Assembly: GCA_964560495.1 (NCBI GenBank)
Contig: CAZLMM010000026.1
Span: 1 to 64,000, forward strand
Origin: UBA5069 sp964560495
GTDB lineage: Bacteria; Chloroflexota; Anaerolineae; Caldilineales; Caldilineaceae
Length of the DNA: 64,000 nucleotides
Reading direction: 5' to 3'
Shown: in pieces, positions 1 through 8,736 of the stretch
Position numbering within the stretch: the first letter of the stretch is position 1
Layout of the letters: each line of letters starts with the position of its first letter
The notes under the pieces: model-generated
The model's input: the letters and a program-made list of their open reading frames with translations, nothing else
What the model was told of the DNA's origin: nothing
Database searches by the model: none
Translations under genes and position numbers: made by a program

Positions 1-157
1 CAACCCCAAGCACCGGCCCGGCGACAACGCCCCTCTTCAGGCAGATCAAGCGCCCACAGCGGTTGCAGCGCATGTGCGTCTCCACCGTGGGATGTGTGGC
101 GCAATAGCTTGTGGCATCTCCCCCCGCGCTTGCGACAGCCGGGATTCTCGTGGTCAT
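1..157 (-). CDS. N-terminus of a B-box-type zinc-finger protein (rhomboid-like?), partial at left edge
   Basis: On the minus strand an ATG at 157 is preceded by a strong Shine-Dalgarno (AGGGAGGTG, 5 nt spacing) and opens a frame to the window edge. The peptide contains YCATHPTVETHMRCNRCGR and then LIC, the C-x2-H-P...C-x2-C...C pattern of the small zinc finger that precedes rhomboid-family membrane proteases and related membrane proteins in Chloroflexota and Actinobacteria. The last expected cysteine is replaced by Lys-Arg, so either the finger has diverged or a frameshift follows around position 40. No membrane segment is visible because the gene leaves the window. Family assignment is inference; the start site is well supported. 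Confidence 0.5.
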   Translation of the reverse strand, partial: MTTRIPAVASAGGDATSYCATHPTVETHMRCNRCGRLICLKRGVVAGPVLGV

Positions 158-478
158 GGAACACCTCCCTGTATGACAACACCACACACTTACCGTCTGC
201 GTGTGGTTCCACATGGGGAGGCGCGCCTCTGCTAAGCAGGCGTCGCCAGGTGGATCACAGGCAGACAAAGACTTGATTCGGGATGGCGCGTCGGACGCGC
301 CGCCCGCTTGCATTCACGATTCAGCATGAAAATTCCTTTACTAAGTCTGACCAAGCGTTTTGCATGGACACAGAGATAATAACACAATTACACATAGCGT
401 CAAATAATATACACATTATTTTCATTTATACATATTTACACAAATGTTGCTTCACATAGTGTCACTCTACTTGCTTGG

Positions 479-500
479 GCCAACGGCTTTCACCGTTGGC
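479..500. promoter_or_regulatory. 8-bp inverted repeat upstream of transporter promoter
   Basis: GCCAACGG-CTTTCA-CCGTTGGC is a perfect dyad just upstream of the predicted -35 box at 512. It could be a regulator site or a short hairpin. No regulator is assigned. Confidence 0.35.
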
Positions 501-511
501 ATACATCTACG

Positions 512-540
512 CTTACATATCGAGGTGCTTGTGCTAGAAT
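512..540 (+). promoter_or_regulatory. Candidate sigma-70 promoter for the SLC13-type transporter
   Basis: CTTACA (512-517), 17-nt spacer and TAGAAT (535-540) give 4/6 and 5/6 matches to the -35 and -10 boxes. The predicted start site is near 547, about 80 nt before the gene at 626. Confidence 0.45.
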
Positions 541-625
541 GTACACCGGTCAACGCAATGGCGACTGAGTATTTCCACCATCTTGACCGATACACCGATT
601 CGCTTACTCGCGGCTGTGAGAGTGG

Positions 626-2506
626 ATGATGTCTGTTGACCAACTGGTCCTATTGCTGATCCTGACCATAAGCACCACTCTTTATGTGACTCAGTGGTTG
701 TCGGTCGAGTTGACATCCGTCCTCACTGTGGTGGCGCTGATGGCGACAGGCGTTCTGACGCCAGGGGACGCGCTGGGCGGCTTTTCCAGCGGCGCCACCA
801 TCACGGTCGCGGCCATGTTCGTCGTGAGCGCCGGCCTCATGCGCACCGGCGCATTGGAGGCTGTGACGGCCTACATCGTGCGCATCTCCGGTGGACAGCG
901 CAGACGCATGTTGCTCCTGGTCGCCATCATGACGCCTCTTGCCAGCGCCTTCATGAACAACACGCCCATCGTTGTTATGTTGGTGCCGGTCATGATCTCT
1001 CTGGGTCGTCAATTCGACACGCGACCATCGAAGCTGCTCATGCCGGTAGCCTATCTGGCCACATTAGGCGGCACCATCACCCTTCTGGGCACGAGCACCA
1101 ACATCCTTGTGGACGGCGTCTATCGCGCGGCCGGCGGCCCCGGCTTTGGCCTCTTCGAGTTCACCCGCTTCGGGTTGATCTACGCGAGCGTCGGAGTCGC
1201 CTACATCATGCTCTTCGCAGAGCGGCTGTTGCCTGATCGCGCTGTACTCTCCGGGCTGACAGGTCAGCGCGATGGCGCAACGTATGTCACAGAGATCGTC
1301 GTTGCAGAACAGAGCAACATCATTGGGCGACCGGCCAACCAGGTGTTCAGCCGCATTGCCCGCATCAATCATCCCACGGCTGGCCCACCGACCACGCGCC
1401 ACAGACGATTGAGCAATGCGCGCCGCCTGGTGAGCACGCTGGAAAGCCAAGATCGGTCATTGGAGCTTTTAGAAATCGTTCGAGATGGGCGCATCTATCG
1501 TGCAGATGAACTGGATCATCTGACCTTGGCAAGCAGCGATGTGCTGATGGTGGCGGGCGCGCCAACAGAGATCACCGCCTTTCTTCGTCAATCGCGCACC
1601 CACCTGGCAACGGCATTGGAGGATGATGTCGCTGCGCCGGTGCGCAATGTAGACCAACCGGTGATCGAGGCTGTCGTGTTGCCCAATTCCGCCTGCAACG
1701 GTCGACGCGTCGGCGACCTGGCGCTCTACCGGCTCTATGGCGTCGCCATCATGGGTGTCCAGCGTTATGGCCGTCAGCAGATGGGCCAAATTGCGAATCT
1801 CCGGCTGGTGAGCGGAGACGTGATGCTTTTGCAGGGCGCCCAGAGCGGTTTGCAAGCCGCAACGGAAGCAAACCGACTGTTGGTGACGGAAGGCGTAGGC
1901 AAGACGATCTTGCGCAGCGGCAAGCGTTGGCACGCGCTCGTCATCCTGCTGGGCATCGTCACCCTCGGTTCAACGACCAGCATCCCGATTGTGACGCTGG
2001 CGCTGGCAGGGGCGTGCTTCATGGTGTTCACCGGCTGTCTGCGATCTGCGGAGGCAATCTCTTCGCTGGACAGCTCGTCGCTGCTGCTCCTGGCGGGCGC
2101 CATCCCATTGGGCGCCGCCATGGAACAGACGGGGCTGGCCCAATCGATCGTCGATCGCCTGTTGTTCGTTTTGGGCGACGCGCCATCAATCGTGCTCCTT
2201 TCCGGCTTTTTTCTCATCACCTGGATATTGACCGAGCTGCTTTCCAACAACGCAGTGGCCGTGTTGCTGACGCCCATCGCTCTGGGTCTGGCGCAAACAA
2301 CTGGCATCAACGCGGCGGCGCTGCTCATGGTGGTGATCTTTGGCGCGAGCTGCTCTTTTCTCACACCGCAAGGATATCAGACGAACGCCATCGTCATGGG
2401 GCCGGGCGGCTATCGCTTCACCGACTATGTGCGCTTTGGTCTGCCCCTCGGTCTGCTCTGTTGGATCACAGCAACCATCTTCATCCCCATCTTCTGGCCC
2501 CTTTAG
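626..2506 (+). CDS. SLC13/DASS-type permease with internal TrkA-C (RCK) domains
   Basis: A 626-residue inner-membrane transporter of the SLC13/ArsB-like ion-transporter group, probably a sodium-coupled anion or dicarboxylate carrier. The two membrane halves each carry the re-entrant Asn-Asn signature (FMNNTPIVVM near residue 109 and LSNNAVAVLL near 539). Between them, roughly residues 210-440, lies a soluble stretch with two TrkA-C/RCK-like modules (DRSLELLEIVRDGRIYR and the VLPNSACNGRRVGDL region), the usual ligand-gating insert in bacterial members. The first module carries an Arg/Pro-rich insertion of about 25 residues. Two adjacent ATGs (626 and 629) are possible starts. The stop is 3 bases from the next gene, so the two are co-transcribed. 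Substrate is not predictable. Confidence 0.85.
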   Translation: MMSVDQLVLLLILTISTTLYVTQWLSVELTSVLTVVALMATGVLTPGDALGGFSSGATITVAAMFVVSAGLMRTGALEAVTAYIVRISGGQRRRMLLLVAIMTPLASAFMNNTPIVVMLVPVMISLGRQFDTRPSKLLMPVAYLATLGGTITLLGTSTNILVDGVYRAAGGPGFGLFEFTRFGLIYASVGVAYIMLFAERLLPDRAVLSGLTGQRDGATYVTEIVVAEQSNIIGRPANQVFSRIARINHPTAGPPTTRHRRLSNARRLVSTLESQDRSLELLEIVRDGRIYRADELDHLTLASSDVLMVAGAPTEITAFLRQSRTHLATALEDDVAAPVRNVDQPVIEAVVLPNSACNGRRVGDLALYRLYGVAIMGVQRYGRQQMGQIANLRLVSGDVMLLQGAQSGLQAATEANRLLVTEGVGKTILRSGKRWHALVILLGIVTLGSTTSIPIVTLALAGACFMVFTGCLRSAEAISSLDSSSLLLLAGAIPLGAAMEQTGLAQSIVDRLLFVLGDAPSIVLLSGFFLITWILTELLSNNAVAVLLTPIALGLAQTTGINAAALLMVVIFGASCSFLTPQGYQTNAIVMGPGGYRFTDYVRFGLPLGLLCWITATIFIPIFWPL

Positions 2507-2509
2507 CCT

Positions 2510-4003
2510 ATGAACGCACCTATTGTCATCATCGGCGGCGGCATCGGCGGCTTGAGCGCGGCAATCTGGCTGTCGGCCATGGGCCAGCCCGTACTCATGC
2601 TGGAGCAGAACAACGTAGTGGGCGGCAAGATGGGCGAGGTGCGAGCTGCTGGCTACCGCTGGGACACGGGTCCATCGGTCATCACCATGCGTCCGGTCTT
2701 TCAGGAGCTGTGGTCGTGCGCGGGTCGTCGGTTGGAGGACGACCTGACCCTGAAGCCGGTCGAGCCGCTGACGCGCTACTTCTATCGCGACGGCGTGACG
2801 TTGGATGCAACGCGCGACCTGGCGGCGATGACCGAACAGATCGCCCGGTTGGATGAGCGCGACGTGGAAGGCTATCTGAGCTTCCTGGCCTATGCGGCGC
2901 GCCTGCATCGCATCACCAGCCCAGTCTTCATGTATGACGAACCACCCTCATGGCGTAGCTTTGTCAAGGCGAACCCTCTTGACATGCTGAAGATAGACCC
3001 CTGGCTGACCATGGACGCAGCCATTCGCCGGCGCGTCCATTCGCGCCATATGCGCCAACTTCTGGGGCGCTTTGCCACCTATGTGGGCGCCAGTCCCTAT
3101 CTTGCGCCGGCCACGCTCAGCGTCATTGCCCATGTGGAACTCACCGGGGGAGTGTGGTATCCGGCTGGCGGCATCCATCGCATTGCCGAGGCCATGGGTT
3201 GTCTGGCGCGTGGCTTGGACGTAGAGATACGCGTTGGCTGCCCAGTAGAGCAGATCATTGTGGAGGGCGGCCGCGCAGTCGGCGTGCGGCTGGCAGATGG
3301 CAACGAGCTGCCAGCCCGCGCTGTGGTCGCCAATGTGGATGTGGCGACCACCTACGAGCGCCTGCTGCCTCCCGACCCGGCCATCATTCGGCGGCGCCAG
3401 CAATTGGCGCGGCTCGAACCCTCGTGCTCCGGCTTCGTCCTGCTCCTCGGCGTCGAAGGCGTGCATCCCCAGCTTGCTCACCACAATATCTTCTTCACCG
3501 ACGACTATCGGCGGGAGTTCGACGACATCTTCCGCCGCGGAGCGCCGCCCCACGACCCGACCATCTACGTGGCGATCACCGCCAAGAGCGACCCAGATCA
3601 CGCTCCGCCGGGCTGCGAAAACTGGTTCGTGCTGGTGAACACGCCGGCGGTCGGCGCCGCCTTCGACTGGGCAGCGCGTGGGCGTGAGGTGCGCGACCTG
3701 GTGATCACGACGTTAGCCAGCCGTTTCGGGGTGGACATCGGTGACCGCATCCGCCAAGAGGTCATGCTGACGCCGCTGGACATTGCCCGGTCCACAGGCG
3801 CCTGGCGCGGCGCGCTTTATGGCATCTCGTCGAACCGGGCGTTGAACGCCTTTCGACGCCCGCACAATCGCTGCCCCGATGTCGGTGGGCTGTATTTCGC
3901 AGGCGGAACCACGCACCCCGGCGGCGGCGTGCCTATGGTGACGCTTTCTGGAAAAGTCGCCGCTGCAATGGTTGTGGAGGATATTGATCGTGGACACATC
4001 TGA
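2510..4003 (+). CDS. CrtI/phytoene-desaturase-family FAD oxidoreductase
   Basis: A 497-residue flavoprotein of the carotenoid desaturase/isomerase superfamily. The N-terminal FAD-binding Rossmann motif is IIGGGIGGLSAAIWL (residues 6-20) followed by the acidic end of strand two (LEQN). The C-terminal FAD signature GGTTHPGGGVPMVTLSGK is typical of CrtI, CrtN, CrtD and CrtO. Full family length. It would act on a carotenoid or related isoprenoid at the membrane, but no other carotenoid gene (crtB, crtE, crtY) is nearby, so the substrate is open. It follows the transporter by 3 bases and overlaps the next gene. Confidence 0.85.
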   Translation: MNAPIVIIGGGIGGLSAAIWLSAMGQPVLMLEQNNVVGGKMGEVRAAGYRWDTGPSVITMRPVFQELWSCAGRRLEDDLTLKPVEPLTRYFYRDGVTLDATRDLAAMTEQIARLDERDVEGYLSFLAYAARLHRITSPVFMYDEPPSWRSFVKANPLDMLKIDPWLTMDAAIRRRVHSRHMRQLLGRFATYVGASPYLAPATLSVIAHVELTGGVWYPAGGIHRIAEAMGCLARGLDVEIRVGCPVEQIIVEGGRAVGVRLADGNELPARAVVANVDVATTYERLLPPDPAIIRRRQQLARLEPSCSGFVLLLGVEGVHPQLAHHNIFFTDDYRREFDDIFRRGAPPHDPTIYVAITAKSDPDHAPPGCENWFVLVNTPAVGAAFDWAARGREVRDLVITTLASRFGVDIGDRIRQEVMLTPLDIARSTGAWRGALYGISSNRALNAFRRPHNRCPDVGGLYFAGGTTHPGGGVPMVTLSGKVAAAMVVEDIDRGHI

Positions 4004-4814
4004 CGTCAACACCCCCGGAACTCCCCAGGAAAGAGTACCCGTTGAGGGCAAACACCAACGTCGCCGCAGGCGCACCTGGCTGATCGTTTTGCTCGTCATT
4101 CTGGCTGTGATCGGCGGCGTCATCGTGGGCTTTGTCTTCTGGGCACAGTCGACGCCGCCGCCCATGCCAGAGGCGCTGGCTGCCCTGGAAAGCGATGAAC
4201 TGGTGACTGTCAGTCAGGAGCCGTGGTACACCTTTACGCCTGTCGGGAACGCAAATGGGTGCGGCTTCATCTTCTACCCCGGCGGTCGAGTCGATCCGCG
4301 TTCGTATGCGCCAGCCGCCCGCGCCATCGCCGAAGCGGGCTATTCTGTGGTCATTCCGCCCATGCCCCTCAATCTGGCTGTCCTTGCGCCCAACCGCGCT
4401 GACGAGGTGATGACAGCCTATCCTGAAACAGCCCAATGGGCCATCGGCGGTCATTCGCTGGGCGGGGCCATGGCGGCCAGCTATGTCTTCGATCACACCG
4501 GGCCTGTGCAGACTCTCATATTGTGGGCCGCATTCCCAGCGGAAAATCGGTCTTTGGCAGATCGCAACGATCTGGCCGTCACATCCATCTATGGTACACT
4601 GGATGGCCTGGCCACCGTTGACGATATCGAGGCATCGCGGGCGCTGCTGCCGCCCCAAACCTCCTTTGTCCCCGTCGAGGGCGGCAATCATGCGCAGTTT
4701 GGCTGGTATGGCGACCAGGCGGGCGATACCCCGGCGACCATCAGCCGTGAGGAGCAGCAAACCCAGACCGTCGCTGCCACTCTGGGGGCGCTTGAGGCGA
4801 TGTGCAGAGAATAG
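3990..4814 (+). CDS. Membrane-anchored alpha/beta hydrolase
   Basis: The best start is GTG 3990, 9 nt after GGAGG (3976-3980), inside the end of the upstream desaturase gene; a TTG at 3972 would lengthen it but has no ribosome site. The 274-residue product has a basic N-terminus (RRRRR), one membrane segment (about residues 31-52) and an extracytoplasmic alpha/beta-hydrolase domain. The nucleophile elbow is GGHSLGG with Ser156; the acid (YGTLDGLA) and His (GGNHAQFGWYG) are visible. This resembles the dienelactone-hydrolase-like Abhydrolase_5 family. Substrate unknown. Overlap with the desaturase implies translational coupling. Confidence 0.8.
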   Translation: MDTSDVNTPGTPQERVPVEGKHQRRRRRTWLIVLLVILAVIGGVIVGFVFWAQSTPPPMPEALAALESDELVTVSQEPWYTFTPVGNANGCGFIFYPGGRVDPRSYAPAARAIAEAGYSVVIPPMPLNLAVLAPNRADEVMTAYPETAQWAIGGHSLGGAMAASYVFDHTGPVQTLILWAAFPAENRSLADRNDLAVTSIYGTLDGLATVDDIEASRALLPPQTSFVPVEGGNHAQFGWYGDQAGDTPATISREEQQTQTVAATLGALEAMCRE

Positions 4815-4852
4815 GGCGGCTGGGGCGCTGGCGGGTGCGGAGTTGAACTACA

Positions 4853-4874
4853 CAACGGCCGTAACCGGCTGTTG
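4853..4874 (+). terminator. Hairpin after the hydrolase operon
   Basis: CAACGGCCG-TAAC-CGGCTGTTG forms a 9-bp stem with one G-U pair 38 nt after the hydrolase stop. There is no U tract, so it may be only a weak terminator or mRNA end. Confidence 0.35.
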
Positions 4875-4900
4875 CATCCGTGCGTCACCTATGCTATACA
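4872..4900 (+). promoter_or_regulatory. Candidate promoter of the subtilase gene
   Basis: TTGCAT (4872-4877), 17-nt spacer, TATACA (4895-4900). Both boxes are imperfect (3/6 and 4/6). It would give a leader of about 115 nt before ATG 5021. Confidence 0.35.
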
Positions 4901-5020
4901 AGAGTGGTAATCTGGATTTCAAAGGGGCGTTTCACCGCCCGTAACGCAGCGCGATTGAGTCCCTGACGGCGGATAGGTGCACCCCGTCGAGTTTTTCGTT
5001 CGAGCAAAGAGAGGAAGATC

Positions 5021-8000
5021 ATGAAGCATTCTTTCCAAACCGTTTTACGCGCACTCCTGTTGCTGGCGTTGCTGGTCGGATTTGCCCCCGGCGCCACCCA
5101 GGCCATTTCTCCTCAACAGGAGTTGGCGCCCCTCCCTCCAATTCGCCTCCAGGCTGGGACATTCACTCCTGGCCTTCAGGAAGAGCTTGCCCTGCCAGAC
5201 AGCCTCACCATCGACGGCTATGCGAGGAATCAGCAGGGCTACTACATCGTGCAGTTTCGCAGCCCAGTGGAGAGCGATTCGAAAAATCAACTTACTGCCA
5301 TGGGCGTCGACGTTTTGTCCTATCTGCCTGATTTTGCGTTCAAAGTGCGCATGACCCCGGAGCAAGCGGCGGAAGTGGACGCTCTGAGCGACGTGCTTTG
5401 GGTGGGCGTCTTCCAGCCCGGCTTCAAGCTCAGTCCTGATTTGCAAGTAGGAGGCGCCGCTTTGTACACGGCCCGCATCGAGCAAGGCGCAGACGCAACG
5501 CAAGCGGCAGATGAGATCAGCCGATTGGGCGTGCAAGTGCTCGACGTTGCCGGCGATACGGTCACCATCGCCGCCGACGCTTCGGCGCTGGCAGGCGTGG
5601 CAAATGTGCTCGACGTGGCCTGGATCAGTAACTTCGCCCTCAACCAGCCTCACAATGAGAGTGGCGCCGGCGTAATCCTGGGCGCAAACCAGGCCAACGC
5701 CAATGGCTATGACGGCTCCACCCAGATCGCCGCGGTGGCGGACACCGGGCTGGGCGGCGGCACAGCGGCGACCGCACACGTGGACGTGCCATCCAGCCGC
5801 GTCACGGCTATCTACAACTGGCCCGGACAGGCCGGCGGCTGCTACACCAGCATCCCCAATGACGGCGCGGTGGATGTGGACAGCGGTCACGGCACCCATG
5901 TGGCAGTGTCTGTGGTGGGCGATGGCGATGCAAACGGCCGGGGCAAGGCGGCCGCTCCGGCCGCTCATCTGGTCTTTCAGGCAGTGGAGAACTACGCCAC
6001 AATTTCGAGCATCTGCCGGGCGCTATACGGAATCACCAATGGGTATTATCTGGTCGGGCTGCCCAGCAACCTGAATGATCTCTTCCAGCAGGCATACAAC
6101 GCCGGCGCTCGCATCCATGCCAACTCCTGGGGATCCAGCGTCGCCGGCGACTACACCAACGACAGCATGGAAGCCGATCAATTCGTGTGGAACAATCGTG
6201 ACATGGCCATCACCTTCTCGGCCGGCAACTCGGGCGTGGACGCCAACAACAACGGCGTCGTAGACAACGACTCCATCGGCTCGCCGGCCACGGCCAAAAA
6301 CGTAATCACTATCGGCGCCAGCGAAAACGAACGACCGGATCAATTCCCTTGCGACACCGGCCTCGCCTACACATCATCAGACACCTATCAATCAGGGCAG
6401 ACGTGCGGTTCCATGGGTGGACAGAACATCCTGGGCACTGCCGGCCAACGTTGGGGCTTCACCACGCCTCCCCTCAACAACGACTTGAGCGGCGGCAACA
6501 AGGAGCAGATGGCGCCCTTCTCTAGTCGCGGCCCCGCCGACGACGGGCGCATCAAGCCGGATGTGGTGGCGCCAGGCACGTGGATCCTCTCCGGCTACTC
6601 AGACATGTATCAGCAGGGCTATGACGCGGCAGTCAACCCGCGTAACAACCGCTATCAGTCGGACGGATGGGGGATGCCCTTCAATCAGTATTACAAGTAT
6701 TTTGGCGGCACGTCCATGTCCAACCCTATTGCTGCCGGCGCAGCCACTGTGGTAAGGGATTTCTATCAGAAAGCGCATTCGCTCAGCGCCAGCGCCGCGT
6801 TGGTCAAGGCGACGCTCATCAACTCGGCTGTGGATCTGCAAGACGAGAACAACGACGGCGCAAACGACAACGACTACCCGATTCCCAATGTCCACGAAGG
6901 CTGGGGGCGCATCGACCTGGCGGCGGCCACCGACGGCAGCCATCAGTTCGTGGACAACACCAGCGGCTTGAGCACCGGCGGCAGCGCCAGCTATCAGTAC
7001 AACCTGAGCGCAAGCGGCTCTCCCTTGCGCATCAGCCTGGTGTGGAGCGACTACCCCTCGACAGAAACAGCCGCGGCCAACCTGGTGAATGACCTGGACC
7101 TGACAGTGACCGGACCGGGCGGCGTCACCTATCGAGGCAACATCTTCAGCAACGGCTGGTCAACGACAGGCGGCTCAGCAGACCGCACCAACAATGTGGA
7201 GAATGTCTATGTCCAGTCGGCGGCGGCTGGAACGTGGACTGTGACAGTCAGCGCGTTCAATGCGCCCAACGGCCCACAGCGTTTTGCCCTGGTGGTGGAT
7301 GGCGTATTCGGCGCTCCCGCAACGGCGACGCCGACAGCTACCCCGACCAATACTTCCGTTCCACCCACGGCGACGCCGACAGCCACGCCGACCAGCACAC
7401 CAACCAATACATCGGTTCCACCCACCGCGACGCCCACAGCCACGCCGACCAATACTTCTGTTCCGCCCACGGCAACCAGCACGAGCACCTCCACCAGCAC
7501 ACCAACCAATACGCCGGTTCCGCCCACCGCGACCGCAACGCCGACGGCGACAGAGACAAATACGCCAGCGCCGCCCACGGCGACGGCAACAGCCAGCGCG
7601 ACGCCCACAAATACGCCTGTTCCGTCCACGGCGACGCCAACAAGCACGGCCACCGCGACCAATACGCCAGCAGCCGCGATCGGCGTCTATGTCGGCTCGA
7701 CAACCAGTGGCAACACTGGCACAGTCTCCTATAACGACGAAGACATCATTGTGCAGAACAGCAGCACAGGCGCCTGGGCGCTCTTCTTCGACGGCTCTGA
7801 CGTGGGGCTGGGCAGCGCGGACGTGGACGGGTTTGCTTTCTTGGGTGACGGCTCCTTCGTCATCAGCCTGGACGCCGATTTCACCATCAGCGGTTTTGGC
7901 CTGGTCGACGACTCGGACCTGGTGCGCTTCATCCCCACCTCGACCGGGGCCACTACTGCTGGCAGCTTCGAATGGTACTTCGATGGCTCGGATGTAGGAC

Positions 8001-8602
8001 TGAGCACGACTGCCGAAGACGTGAACAGCGTGGCCGTTCTGTCCGATGGTCGGCTTCTCTTGGGGACAACCGGCAACTTCAGCGTCTCGGGTCTTTCGGG
8101 CGTCGATGAAGATGTGGCCATCTTTGCGCCAACCCAACTGGGCGAAACCACTTCTGGCAGTTGGGCCATGCACTTCGACGGCTCCGACGTGGGTCTGGAT
8201 ACCTCCACTTCGGAAGATGTGCGCGGCAGTTGGGCCGCCAACGTGAGCAGCCCGCTCTACCTGACCACGGATGGCGCGTTCGCAGTGACCGGAGCGAGCG
8301 GCAGCGGTTCGGATATCTTCGTTTGTACGCCGGGCGCGTTCGGCGCTGCGACAAGCTGCACTTTCAGCATCTATTGGCAAGGTTCAGCCAACGGCATGAG
8401 CGGCGAAATCATTGACTCTCTGGCCTTGGGGAACGCTCCCGCTGCCCTCAACCAGATTGGCGTCGTGGGCGAGGTCAATCCAGACAATGATCCTCACAGC
8501 GGCATCGATGACGCCGACCCCACGAACGAACTGGACATCGAGCCGGAAAGCAGCCCAGACATCAATGCGCAGCGGGTGTTCCTCCCTGTTGTGAATCGGT
8601 AA
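5021..8602 (+). CDS. Secreted subtilisin-like (S8) serine protease with Thr-Pro linker and repeat C-terminus
   Basis: 1193 residues, good ribosome site (GAGGA, 5021 ATG). Order: signal peptide (about 1-28); propeptide; S8 catalytic domain with Asp241 (AAVADTGLGGG), His290 (GHGTHVAV) and Ser565 (GGTSMSNP); a beta-rich P/PPC-like domain (about 645-762, ISLVWSDYPSTE...VNDLDLTVTGPGG); a low-complexity TATPTNTSVPPT linker (about 766-887); then three related modules of about 65 residues each centred on FDGSDVGL. The protein ends VFLPVVNR, a tail also seen on the giant surface protein of this window. Likely an extracellular or cell-surface protease. The Thr-Pro linker is typical of Chloroflexota exoproteins. 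The C-terminal modules are not a family I recognise. Confidence 0.9.
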   Translation: MKHSFQTVLRALLLLALLVGFAPGATQAISPQQELAPLPPIRLQAGTFTPGLQEELALPDSLTIDGYARNQQGYYIVQFRSPVESDSKNQLTAMGVDVLSYLPDFAFKVRMTPEQAAEVDALSDVLWVGVFQPGFKLSPDLQVGGAALYTARIEQGADATQAADEISRLGVQVLDVAGDTVTIAADASALAGVANVLDVAWISNFALNQPHNESGAGVILGANQANANGYDGSTQIAAVADTGLGGGTAATAHVDVPSSRVTAIYNWPGQAGGCYTSIPNDGAVDVDSGHGTHVAVSVVGDGDANGRGKAAAPAAHLVFQAVENYATISSICRALYGITNGYYLVGLPSNLNDLFQQAYNAGARIHANSWGSSVAGDYTNDSMEADQFVWNNRDMAITFSAGNSGVDANNNGVVDNDSIGSPATAKNVITIGASENERPDQFPCDTGLAYTSSDTYQSGQTCGSMGGQNILGTAGQRWGFTTPPLNNDLSGGNKEQMAPFSSRGPADDGRIKPDVVAPGTWILSGYSDMYQQGYDAAVNPRNNRYQSDGWGMPFNQYYKYFGGTSMSNPIAAGAATVVRDFYQKAHSLSASAALVKATLINSAVDLQDENNDGANDNDYPIPNVHEGWGRIDLAAATDGSHQFVDNTSGLSTGGSASYQYNLSASGSPLRISLVWSDYPSTETAAANLVNDLDLTVTGPGGVTYRGNIFSNGWSTTGGSADRTNNVENVYVQSAAAGTWTVTVSAFNAPNGPQRFALVVDGVFGAPATATPTATPTNTSVPPTATPTATPTSTPTNTSVPPTATPTATPTNTSVPPTATSTSTSTSTPTNTPVPPTATATPTATETNTPAPPTATATASATPTNTPVPSTATPTSTATATNTPAAAIGVYVGSTTSGNTGTVSYNDEDIIVQNSSTGAWALFFDGSDVGLGSADVDGFAFLGDGSFVISLDADFTISGFGLVDDSDLVRFIPTSTGATTAGSFEWYFDGSDVGLSTTAEDVNSVAVLSDGRLLLGTTGNFSVSGLSGVDEDVAIFAPTQLGETTSGSWAMHFDGSDVGLDTSTSEDVRGSWAANVSSPLYLTTDGAFAVTGASGSGSDIFVCTPGAFGAATSCTFSIYWQGSANGMSGEIIDSLALGNAPAALNQIGVVGEVNPDNDPHSGIDDADPTNELDIEPESSPDINAQRVFLPVVNR

Positions 8603-8627
8603 CTGGGCCAGCCAACTCGCATCAACG

Positions 8628-8662
8628 GCGGGGGCGATCTTCTTGTGGAGAATCGTCCCCGC
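8628..8662 (+). terminator. Hairpin downstream of the subtilase
   Basis: GCGGGGGCGAT and ATCGTCCCCGC pair over 11 bp (one G-U) with a 13-nt loop, 25 nt after the subtilase stop, followed by TCTTC. Probable factor-independent or assisted terminator. Confidence 0.5.
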
Positions 8663-8736
8663 TCTTCACGTCACCGTCGCGCCATCTGTAACCTTCTGCA
8701 CTGCACGCGGCGGCCAGAGTCTGTATCATTCTCATC

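Larger units (their letters stand above)
158..625. other. Divergent intergenic region, partly AT-rich
   Basis: About 470 bases between the divergent zinc-finger and transporter genes. Positions 330-450 are much more AT-rich than the rest of the window. A perfect 8-bp inverted repeat (GCCAACGG/CCGTTGGC, 6-nt loop) lies at 479-500. I see no convincing gene: the short frames here lack ribosome sites and recognisable sequence. Confidence 0.6.

Noticed and set aside
444..629. 61-codon frame upstream of the SLC13-type gene
   Set aside because: It runs across the predicted promoter and inverted repeat and has no Shine-Dalgarno or recognisable sequence.
3972..3989. TTG 3972 as start of the anchored hydrolase
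   Set aside because: GGAGG at 3976 fits GTG 3990; a start at 3972 would place the ribosome site inside the gene.
7316..7680. Tandem ACGCCGACAGCCACG-like DNA repeats considered as CRISPR or satellite
   Set aside because: They encode the in-frame Thr-Pro linker of the subtilase. Unit length varies and there are no unique spacers.
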